Shown piece by piece: positions 1-5,179 of a stretch of 17,229 bases of DNA. The notes beneath the pieces were generated by a model, which saw nothing but the letters and a program-made list of their open reading frames with translations, did not search any database and was not told the origin of the DNA. The stretch spans positions 1 through 17,229 of the forward strand of contig JAFQPF010000204.1 of NCBI GenBank assembly GCA_017411885.1, read 5' to 3'. The DNA comes from Clostridia bacterium. Lineage in GTDB: Bacteria > Bacillota_A > Clostridia > Oscillospirales > CAG-272. A program made the translations under genes and the position numbers. Within the stretch, counting starts at the first letter, position 1, and every line of letters begins with the position of its first letter.

Positions 1-1
1 G

Positions 2-304
2 TTTGCGACACTTCCCGGCAAAGGTGTAAGTGCTTTTATTGGTGATGGAAAGTATTATGCGGGAAATGAAGCTCTAATGGCAGAAAAGAAGATTTCCACG
101 GAAAAAATAAAAAAGGAGCTTTCACTTGCCGACGAGCTTGAAATACTCCTTTGCGTGGCTATAGGCAAGCCTGACGAAACGGTTGTGCTTGAAGAGCTTG
201 AAAAGGGCGGTTTGACTTCATACTATCGTGATGAAAACAACGTGCATCATGTGCCCAAGCGCAAGCTTGAGGATATAATAATAAACGCAGGGGCTTCAGA
301 CTGA
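2..304 (+). CDS. Chimeric 3' fragment: heavy-metal P-type ATPase segment joined in frame to a nitroreductase C-terminus (5' partial)
   Basis: The frame is open from the left edge (base 2) to the TGA at 302-304. The first 28 codons read like the nucleotide-binding domain of a heavy-metal P1B-type ATPase: an LPGKGVSA motif, then KYYAGNEALM, matching the family pattern PGxGVxA...GN..LM. From about codon 33 on, the protein reads like the last 65-70 residues of an NAD(P)H/FMN nitroreductase: a strand ending in AIGKPDE, then YYRDENNVHHVPKRKLEDIII, close to the usual C-terminal tail of that family. The two halves belong to unrelated proteins; the junction lies near bases 77-100. No ribosome binding site precedes the internal ATG at 77, so translation would come from outside the window. 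The ATPase part lacks its catalytic and hinge motifs and the nitroreductase part lacks its FMN-binding N-terminus. It is either a deletion fusion, hence probably a pseudogene, or an assembly join. Family calls are from motif recognition by eye. Confidence 0.65.
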   Translation, partial: FATLPGKGVSAFIGDGKYYAGNEALMAEKKISTEKIKKELSLADELEILLCVAIGKPDETVVLEELEKGGLTSYYRDENNVHHVPKRKLEDIIINAGASD

Positions 305-320
305 AACCCCTGCGTTTATT
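280..320. terminator. Bidirectional hairpin terminator shared by convergent genes
   Basis: Bases 280-293 (AATAAACGCAGGGG) are perfectly complementary to 307-320, giving a 14-bp stem. The 13-base loop can fold further (TTCA 295-298 with TGAA 302-305). The A/T-rich base of the stem supplies a short U-run on each strand, which suits a terminator working in both directions between two converging genes. Both stop codons lie inside the hairpin loop. The structure is seen directly; termination is inferred. Confidence 0.75.
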
Positions 321-787
321 CTGTCGGTATAAATTGTATCAAGCCCTGCAAATGCGGCGTGCTCACGCACATGTGCGCAAAAACCGGCATCTGTCGGCGA
401 AAAGCTTATCATATACGAGCAATTTTTAAGAAGCGCGTTACACAGCGAATCGAGTGCGGTCTGACGCACGGGCAGCTGCACTTTGCTTACAATATCGGCG
501 TGGGATATTATAAAATCCTTCACCTCAATATCTTCGTGCTTTAGCTTGTTGTTGAAGTCACCGACAAGCACCTCAAGCTCAATCTCGGGCAATATACGCT
601 TGAGATTGAGTATGCTGAGCGCGGCGTAGAAATTAAATCCGGGCGAGGGGATCACCTTGAAGGTATACGTCCCCTGAGATGCGAGCAGAGCAAGCTCTCG
701 GTCAAGCGCCATAAGAAGCCCGGCAATATCACTGCTCTTAATGTCCTTTGGCCCGCACATTGCGCAGGCTTCATAAAATTCTGTCAT
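296..787 (-). CDS. Small SLOG-like protein (divergent DUF1273/YpsA type), lexA operon
   Basis: This 163-residue protein is encoded directly behind lexA. I chose the ATG at 787 because GGAAG (799-795) lies 7 bases upstream; a TTG at 805 overlapping the lexA stop is the alternative. No signal peptide or membrane segment is apparent. By eye its layout follows the DUF1273/YpsA branch of the SLOG Rossmann-like superfamily. ACAMCGPKDI stands where the family has an FTGHRPEKL-like motif. Next comes a helix and YTFKV, then GFNFYAALSILNLKRILPEIELEV in place of GxDxxAAExVLxLKxxxPxIxL. Later come an ISHADIVSKV segment, an SYMISF strand and an AGFCAHVREHAAFAGL helix where GGTxxTVxYAxxxG is usual. The ligand-binding glycines and the Arg of the canonical motifs are mostly replaced, so nucleotide binding may be altered or lost. 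Its position implies co-transcription with lexA under LexA control. The family call is a pattern match without a search; the function is unknown. Confidence 0.5.
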   Translation of the reverse strand: MTEFYEACAMCGPKDIKSSDIAGLLMALDRELALLASQGTYTFKVIPSPGFNFYAALSILNLKRILPEIELEVLVGDFNNKLKHEDIEVKDFIISHADIVSKVQLPVRQTALDSLCNALLKNCSYMISFSPTDAGFCAHVREHAAFAGLDTIYTDRINAGVSV

Positions 788-801
788 ATCAAATCTTCCG
801 A

Positions 802-1419
802 TCAATAATAGCGTAAGCAGGCAACGACCTTGCCAAGCACTAACAGCTCGTTTACGATTATAGGCTCCATAGTGCTGTTTTCGGGCTGAAGCCTGAAGTG
901 CCCGTTTTCCTTATAAAAGGTCTTGACAGTAGCTTCGTTGTCAACGAGAGCGGCGATGATCTCGCCGTTTTCGGCGTGCTCGCACTTCTGTACTACTATG
1001 ATGTCGCCGTCAAGTATACCTGCTTCGATCATACTTTCACCCTTGACCCTGAGCGCGAAGAGAAGCGACGGGTCTGCGTGAATGTTGGGAGAAACGAAAT
1101 CGACGTACCCCTCAAGATTTTCTTCTGCAAGAATAGGTGTTCCCGCGGCGATCTGACCAAGAAGCGGCACCTTGCCCTTCTGTGCCTTGGATCTTCCGGT
1201 ATTCTGGTTTTCCTCAACCTTGAGCGCGCGGCTCTTGTTTGACTGTTTGCGGATAAGCCCCTTTTCCTCAAGCTTTTCAAGATACACGTGAACGGTTGAG
1301 GTGCTTTTCCAGCCGAGTGCCGCGCAAATATCGCGTACGCTTGGCGCAAAGCCTTCCTCTTTAATCTTTTTGCTGATGTAATCGTAAAGCGCGCGTTCTT
1401 TTTCGGTAAGCTTTATCAT
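802..1419 (-). CDS. lexA: SOS repressor LexA
   Basis: LexA binds SOS operators as a dimer and cleaves itself when stimulated by RecA-ssDNA, which derepresses DNA-damage genes. The 205-residue protein has an N-terminal winged helix-turn-helix (roughly 1-65, with FAPSVRDICAALGW and STSTVHVYLEKLEEKGLI) and a C-terminal S24 peptidase domain. Self-cleavage would be at Ala92-Gly93 (QIAAGTPI); the catalytic dyad is Ser129 (GESMIEAG) and Lys166 (ATVKTF). The length is typical. I chose the ATG at 1419 (MIKLTEKE): AGAGAGG (1432-1426) lies 6 bases upstream, whereas the ATG at 1440 has that sequence inside its own coding region and would leave almost no room after the operator. A LexA box and a good promoter lie immediately upstream, so autoregulation is expected. 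The next gene starts 14 bases after the lexA stop. All key residues are present. Confidence 0.97.
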   Translation of the reverse strand: MIKLTEKERALYDYISKKIKEEGFAPSVRDICAALGWKSTSTVHVYLEKLEEKGLIRKQSNKSRALKVEENQNTGRSKAQKGKVPLLGQIAAGTPILAEENLEGYVDFVSPNIHADPSLLFALRVKGESMIEAGILDGDIIVVQKCEHAENGEIIAALVDNEATVKTFYKENGHFRLQPENSTMEPIIVNELLVLGKVVACLRYY

Positions 1420-1441
1420 AATATACCTCTCTGCGTGCATT

Positions 1442-1455
1442 CGAACAAATGTTCA
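1442..1455. promoter_or_regulatory. LexA operator (SOS box) of the lexA operon
   Basis: CGAACAAATGTTCA matches the Gram-positive LexA box CGAAC-N4-GTTCG except for the last base. It begins 22 bases upstream of the lexA start codon and just downstream of the lexA -10 element, covering the likely transcription start region. This is the classic position for an autoregulatory operator. The sequence is seen directly; binding is inferred from the family consensus. Confidence 0.85.
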
Positions 1456-1463
1456 TTTTTATC

Positions 1464-1492
1464 AGTATAGCATCAATTTTCCTTTTTGTAAA
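1464..1492 (-). promoter_or_regulatory. Sigma-A type promoter of lexA and its downstream gene
   Basis: On the minus strand TTTACA (1492-1487) and TATACT (1469-1464) are separated by exactly 17 bases. Transcription would begin around 1455-1458, at the edge of the LexA box, so bound LexA should block initiation. This is the only good promoter seen for the minus-strand pair. Confidence 0.8.
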
Positions 1493-1552
1493 TAGTAAAT
1501 CCACATTTTTACAATTTGTTCACAAACGGCCTGTGTTTTTTTGAAAAAGCAC

Positions 1553-1581
1553 TTGACAAGGGGAAAAATGTATGATATACT
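1553..1581 (+). promoter_or_regulatory. Sigma-A type promoter of infC-rpmI-rplT
   Basis: A perfect TTGACA (1553-1558) and TATACT (1576-1581) are 17 bases apart, giving a near-consensus, presumably strong promoter for translation genes. It diverges from the lexA promoter; the two -35 elements are 60 bases apart (1493-1552). The predicted transcript starts near 1588, leaving a leader of about 150 bases. Confidence 0.88.
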
Positions 1582-1678
1582 AATCGGGTAAAAAGAAGCA
1601 GAATCACCGTTCTCACCGTATCGCACCGCGAATACGGTCAATAGATCTCCACGCACGTATGTGCGTGTGTCCTGTTGT

Positions 1679-1720
1679 ATGAGTGCGCGTGTTTTGCTTG
1701 CACTCATTATTTTTTTCCTT
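1679..1720 (+). terminator. Intrinsic terminator (attenuator) in the infC leader
   Basis: ATGAGTGC (1679-1686) pairs perfectly with GCACTCAT (1700-1707) over a 13-base loop and is followed by a T-rich run, including seven consecutive T at 1710-1716. It sits 18 bases ahead of the infC start codon, in front of the whole operon, so it makes sense only as a conditional terminator. Confidence 0.75.
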
Positions 1721-1724
1721 TTTC

Positions 1725-1730
1725 GGAGGT
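1725..1730 (+). promoter_or_regulatory. Shine-Dalgarno site that fixes the AUU start of infC
   Basis: GGAGGT lies 7 bases before the ATT codon at 1738-1740. No ATG, GTG or TTG stands in frame at a usable distance: the nearest in-frame ATG (1753) is 22 bases downstream, and an upstream in-frame TTG (1675) has no ribosome binding site and lies next to the attenuator stem. Confidence 0.88.
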
Positions 1731-1737
1731 GTTTTGT

Positions 1738-2253
1738 ATTAGCACAAAGGATATGCTGATAAACGGCGAAATCAAAGCAAAAGAGGTAAGACTCGTGGGA
1801 GCAAACGGAGAAGCTCTCGGAATTTTCCCGCTCAAGGATGCGCTCAACATGGCTTATGACAACGATCTTGACTTAGTGCTTATGGCACCGACGGCTCAGC
1901 CGCCCGTATGCCGCATTATGGATTACGGAAAGTATTGCTTTGAACGCAACAAAAAGGAAAAAGAGGCGCGTAAAAAGCAGCAGACTGTTGAAGTCAAGGA
2001 AATTCAGCTTTCCTGCCGTATTGATACGCACGACTTTCAGACGAAGGTCAATCACGCGACCCGTTTTCTCGGTGCAGGAAACAAGGTAAGGGTCGTTGTG
2101 AAGTTCAAGGGCCGCGAAATGACCCATCTCGAAATCGGACGCGAAGTGCTTTCAAAGTTCGAAGCGGCGATGGAGGGTATCGGTCAGGTCGATAAGAAAC
2201 CTATGCTTGAGGGACGCTTCATGTCAATGCTTGTAGTTCCGCTCAAGAAATAA
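1738..2253 (+). CDS. infC: Translation initiation factor IF-3 (AUU start)
   Basis: IF-3 binds the 30S subunit, prevents premature 50S joining and checks start-codon and initiator-tRNA pairing. The protein is 171 residues when started at ATT, typical for the family. It has the N-terminal domain (MLINGEIKAKEVRLVGANGE; then LDLVLMAP and PPVCRIMDYGKYCFE around residues 40-70), a charged helical linker (NKKEKEARKKQQ) and the C-terminal 30S-binding domain (EIQLSCRIDTHDFQTKV, then VVKFKGREMTH, to the C-terminus). The AUU start is seen from the Shine-Dalgarno spacing and is established for infC in other bacteria. There it lets IF-3 limit its own synthesis by discriminating against non-canonical starts. 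It is the first gene of an operon with rpmI (24 bases downstream) and rplT, preceded by an attenuator leader. Automated callers may extend it wrongly to 1675 or shorten it to 1753. Confidence 0.97.
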   Translation: MSTKDMLINGEIKAKEVRLVGANGEALGIFPLKDALNMAYDNDLDLVLMAPTAQPPVCRIMDYGKYCFERNKKEKEARKKQQTVEVKEIQLSCRIDTHDFQTKVNHATRFLGAGNKVRVVVKFKGREMTHLEIGREVLSKFEAAMEGIGQVDKKPMLEGRFMSMLVVPLKK

Positions 2254-2277
2254 GCAATATGCAAAGGAGACATAAAA

Positions 2278-2475
2278 ATGGGAAAGATTAAGACACATTC
2301 CGCAACAGCAAAGAGATTTTCACTCACCAAGAGCGGCAAGGTAAAGCTCAGCCACTCTAACCGCCGTCATAAGCTCGGTCTTAAGACGACAAAGCGCAAG
2401 AGAGCATTACGTAAGGCAGGAATCCTCAGCGAATCCTTCGCACCGGCAGTAAAGACTCTTCTCGGCAAGAAGTAA
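2278..2475 (+). CDS. rpmI: 50S ribosomal protein bL35
   Basis: A 65-residue, very basic protein of the large ribosomal subunit. It begins MGKIKTHSATAKRFSLTKSGKVK and continues with HSNRRHKLGLKTTKRKRALRKAGI, a clear bL35 pattern at the usual length. AAAGGAGA just upstream (around 2263-2270) is the ribosome binding site. It is the middle gene of infC-rpmI-rplT; in this operon type its translation is commonly coupled to the L20-controlled leader. Confidence 0.97.
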   Translation: MGKIKTHSATAKRFSLTKSGKVKLSHSNRRHKLGLKTTKRKRALRKAGILSESFAPAVKTLLGKK

Positions 2476-2534
2476 GAGAAAACAAAAACAAATAATTGCA
2501 ATCAGGCAAGATAACTTTAGGAGGATAATGTAAA

Positions 2535-2894
2535 ATGGCAAGAGTTAAAGGCGCGATGATGACTCGCAAGAGAAGAAATAAAATGCTCAAGCTCGCAAAG
2601 GGCTACTGGGGCGCGAAGAGTAAGCATTTCAAGATGGCCAAAGAGCAGGTCATGAAGAGCGGAAACTACGCTTTCGCAGGAAGAAAGATGAAGAAGAGAG
2701 ACTTCCGTTCTCTCTGGATCACCAGAATTTCCGCGCAGGCTAAGGTTTGCGGCATGAACTACTCAACGCTTATGCACGGTCTTAAGGTTGCAGGAATCGA
2801 CCTCAACCGCAAGATGCTTGCAGAGATCGCAGTTGCAGATAAGGAAGCATTCGCGGCAATCGCTGAAAAGGCTAAGGCTGCACTCGCGAAATAA
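2535..2894 (+). CDS. rplT: 50S ribosomal protein bL20
   Basis: bL20 (119 residues) binds 23S rRNA early in 50S assembly. In Firmicutes it is also the effector that represses its own operon through the infC leader. Recognisable segments are [50 protein letters not shown] and [29 protein letters not shown] (2519-2524) lies 10 bases ahead of the ATG at 2535. Between them sits an ATG followed at once by TAA (2528-2533), too close to the Shine-Dalgarno to be a likely start. The gene is the last of the operon, followed 9 bases after its stop by an intrinsic terminator. Confidence 0.97.
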   Translation: MARVKGAMMTRKRRNKMLKLAKGYWGAKSKHFKMAKEQVMKSGNYAFAGRKMKKRDFRSLWITRISAQAKVCGMNYSTLMHGLKVAGIDLNRKMLAEIAVADKEAFAAIAEKAKAALAK

Positions 2895-2903
2895 AAAAGC
2901 TAT

Positions 2904-2929
2904 AAAACCGGGTTTTTACCCGGTTTTTT
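2904..2929 (+). terminator. Intrinsic terminator after rplT
   Basis: AAAACCGGGT (2904-2913) pairs with ACCCGGTTTT (2918-2927) over a TTTT loop, and the 3' side ends in six T (2924-2929). This is a textbook factor-independent terminator closing infC-rpmI-rplT. Only 18 bases separate it from the next start codon. Confidence 0.92.
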
Positions 2930-2947
2930 AAGTCGTAAAAGGTAATT

Positions 2948-3805
2948 ATGAAAACAGAAATATTAAGCTCGAAAAACAACCCTCTGATAGTAAGGCTTTC
3001 AAAGCTTAAGGAAAAGAAGTACAGAGAGCGTGAGGGGCTTTTTATGCTTGACGGCGAAAAGCTCTTTTTTGAAGCTCTTGAATTCGGTGCCGAGATAGAA
3101 TATGTCGTCTTAAGCGAGACCTATTATAATAAGAGTGAAAAGATCGTTTCGGACGCGCTTGAGAGCTTTGGACACGGTGATGCACGGGTGATTTTGGTGC
3201 CAGACCCCGTATTTGAAAAAATTACGGACGAAAAATCGCCTCAGGGAATAATAACTGTTGCAAAAACTATTGACTTTTTTGAAAAATATAATACAATATA
3301 TAATAATGAAAAGTTTTTTGCCGAGCCGAGAGCTTTGGTAATGCTCTGCGATATCAGAGATCCCGGGAACTTAGGAACGGTTTTGCGCTGTGCAAGTGCG
3401 TTTGAGCTTGACACAGTGTGTATAACCAAAGGGTGTACCGATCTTTTTTCGCCGAAAGCGGTAAGAGGTTCTATGGGTGCGCTTTTCAAGGCTCCGATAC
3501 GTATGGAAAATGACGCGATCGCATCAATAAGAGCGCTTAAGCAAAGCGGAGTGAAGGTATACGCCGCGGCACTTGACCGCACGGCTGTCAGCCTTGACGA
3601 GCTTGAAATGGGAAGTGATCAGAGCGTGTGCTTCGTTATAGGTAACGAGGGACACGGGCTTGGTGACGACATCATTTCCGAATGCGATAAGAGCGTGTTT
3701 ATTCCGATGGCACCCGATACCGAATCGCTTAATGCCTCGGTCGCATCGTCGGTATTGATGTGGGAGCTTTACAAGCGCAAGCTTTTAAGTAAAAAACGAA
3801 AGTGA
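2948..3805 (+). CDS. TrmH/SpoU-family RNA 2'-O-methyltransferase
   Basis: A SPOUT-class, SAM-dependent enzyme that probably 2'-O-methylates rRNA or tRNA; the target base cannot be told from sequence. The 285-residue protein has an N-terminal substrate-binding region (about 1-100: SSKNNPLIVRLSKLKEKKYR, then LDGEKLFFEAL) and the C-terminal knotted catalytic domain. All three SpoU motifs are present: motif 1 DPGNLGTVLR (138-147) with the conserved Asn and Arg, motif 2 IGNEGHGL (231-238), and motif 3 PMAPDTESLNASVA (253-266). It resembles the YsgA/RlmB group. Translation starts at the ATG at 2948 behind AAAGG. No promoter fits in the 18 bases after the rplT terminator, so its transcript must come from read-through or from a promoter inside rplT. 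Its end overlaps the dprA start (GTGA). Confidence 0.9.
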   Translation: MKTEILSSKNNPLIVRLSKLKEKKYREREGLFMLDGEKLFFEALEFGAEIEYVVLSETYYNKSEKIVSDALESFGHGDARVILVPDPVFEKITDEKSPQGIITVAKTIDFFEKYNTIYNNEKFFAEPRALVMLCDIRDPGNLGTVLRCASAFELDTVCITKGCTDLFSPKAVRGSMGALFKAPIRMENDAIASIRALKQSGVKVYAAALDRTAVSLDELEMGSDQSVCFVIGNEGHGLGDDIISECDKSVFIPMAPDTESLNASVASSVLMWELYKRKLLSKKRK

Positions 3806-5148
3806 CGGTATGTATTTTGGACGATTACATATACTGGTTATGGCTGAGCCTTAACGGTGGAGTGGCGAACAACGGATATTCCTTGTTGCTCGAGCATTTT
3901 AAGGATGCACGTGCGGTATATGAGGCAGGACTTGACGATTACGCCCGTGTGGACGGGCTTGAAAAGCGCTTTGCTTCAAAGCTTACAAACAAGGATCTGT
4001 CGCAGGCAAGGGAAATATACGATTTTTGTCAGACTCACTCAGTAAGGCTTCTTCACTGTATGGAGCCCGAATATCCCGTTAAGCTTAAGTGGACGTATGC
4101 GTATCCGGTTTTGTTGTACGTGTACGGAACGCTTCCCAATCTTAACGAGATTTTGACAGTAGCCGTTGTCGGTACAAGACATTTTACAGATTACGGCAGG
4201 ATCGCCGCTTACAGAATAGGCGGCGGGCTTGCAAGAGCAAAATCGATTGTGGTAAGCGGTATGGCGCTCGGTAACGACAGTATCGCTCAGCTTGCCGCGA
4301 TCAATAACGGCGGAAAGACTATCGCGGTAATGGGCACGGGTATAGACAGGATATATCCGAGCGAGCATCGCGAGCTTGCAAAGCTTATAGCCAAGAACGG
4401 CGCGCTTGTTACAGAGTTTCCGCCCGGCACACCTCCTTCAGGCAAGAATTTTCCGATACGAAACCGCATAATCAGCGGACTTTCGGACGCGGTGGCGCTT
4501 ATTGAATGCCCCGAAAGAAGCGGCGCGCTGATAACGACGAAATTTGCGACAGAGCAAAGCAGAAGCGTTTACGCGGTGCCGGGAGATATAACCTCGCCAA
4601 CCAGTCACGGACCTATATCATTACTTAAGGACGGCGCAAAGCCGATAACCAATGCAGGCGATATTATCGAAGACTATGTTTGTCAGTATTCGTATCTTAA
4701 CGCAGTGCTTGCAAACACGAATTTCGACGTAGCAGTGCCAAAGGGTGTCAATACCGCATCCGAGGCAAGACTGATACCGTCCTGGTCAAGGGCAAAGCGT
4801 TACAGCGACGCTATGCTCTTTGAGTCCTCCCCTAAAACGGGAATATCGAAATTCTTTTCGTCATCTAAGGATGATGGGAAGAAAAAGAAGAAAAAATCAA
4901 AAGACAGTGCCGAGATGCCTGTAAAGGCAAAGCCCGAGGTCAAGCCGGCACAAAGAAAGCCGATGCCCGATGGGCTCAGCGAGCTTGAACAGAAGATATA
5001 TTCAAGGCTTTGCGAAGGGCGTATGAATGCCGACTCACTTGTGGATGAAAATACTCCCGCATCTGAGGTTATGAGCGCGCTTACAAAGCTTGAAATACTC
5101 GGTGTAATAAACTCACAGGCAGGCGGATTTTATTCGCTTGCGGACTAA
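3802..5148 (+). CDS. dprA: DNA-processing protein DprA (Smf)
   Basis: DprA loads RecA onto incoming single-stranded DNA in natural transformation; it is also common in bacteria not known to be competent. The 448-residue protein has an N-terminal helical region (1-100), the Rossmann-like DprA/SLOG core (about 117-285) and a winged helix at the C-terminus (about 392-448, LSELEQKIYSRL onward). Core motifs are AVVGTRHFTDYG (121-132), SGMALGND (152-159), MGTGIDRIYP (177-186) and the strongly conserved GKNFPIRNRIISGLSD (214-229). Oddities: the usual SGxAxGIDxxAH reads SGMALGNDSIAQ, with Ile to Asn and His to Gln, and a linker of about 90 residues with a Lys-rich run (K360-K366) makes the protein longer than usual. 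The GTG at 3802 overlaps the preceding stop (GTGA), pointing to coupling; a TTG at 3817 is possible. topA follows, the normal Firmicutes order. Confidence 0.93.
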   Translation: MTVCILDDYIYWLWLSLNGGVANNGYSLLLEHFKDARAVYEAGLDDYARVDGLEKRFASKLTNKDLSQAREIYDFCQTHSVRLLHCMEPEYPVKLKWTYAYPVLLYVYGTLPNLNEILTVAVVGTRHFTDYGRIAAYRIGGGLARAKSIVVSGMALGNDSIAQLAAINNGGKTIAVMGTGIDRIYPSEHRELAKLIAKNGALVTEFPPGTPPSGKNFPIRNRIISGLSDAVALIECPERSGALITTKFATEQSRSVYAVPGDITSPTSHGPISLLKDGAKPITNAGDIIEDYVCQYSYLNAVLANTNFDVAVPKGVNTASEARLIPSWSRAKRYSDAMLFESSPKTGISKFFSSSKDDGKKKKKKSKDSAEMPVKAKPEVKPAQRKPMPDGLSELEQKIYSRLCEGRMNADSLVDENTPASEVMSALTKLEILGVINSQAGGFYSLAD

Positions 5149-5179
5149 AGCAGAACGTTAATGAAAGGAAGATTGCTGT

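Larger units (their letters stand above)
1588..1737 (+). promoter_or_regulatory. Structured 5' leader of infC (L20/infC autoregulatory leader type)
   Basis: The leader between the promoter and the infC start holds three consecutive helices. They are ACCGTAT (1615-1621) with ATACGGT (1632-1638), CACGCAC (1650-1656) with GTGCGTG (1661-1667), and a terminator-like hairpin at 1679-1707. The GC-rich arm CACGC (1650-1654) could instead pair with GCGTG (1687-1691) in the terminator loop, suggesting alternative folds. Firmicutes infC-rpmI-rplT operons are known to be autoregulated by L20 binding to such a leader and provoking premature termination (Rfam L20_leader family). The structure is read from the sequence; assignment to that family is inferred from position and architecture and needs a covariance-model search. 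Confidence 0.6.

Noticed and set aside
1420..1440. Upstream lexA start at ATG 1440
   Set aside because: It would place the Shine-Dalgarno AGAGAGG inside the gene, has none of its own, and sits one base from the LexA box.
1509..1525. A second LexA box upstream of the lexA promoter
   Set aside because: The minus strand has a GAAC half-site but no matching GTTC half at the required spacing.
1675..1737. In-frame upstream extension of infC from a TTG at 1675
   Set aside because: It has no ribosome binding site, lies next to and runs through the attenuator hairpin and T-run, and adds residues unlike any IF-3.
1679..1759. A 26-codon hydrophobic frame from ATG 1679 that could be a leader peptide
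   Set aside because: Its ATG is the first stem base of the attenuator and no Shine-Dalgarno precedes it; the codons simply reflect the hairpin and T-run.
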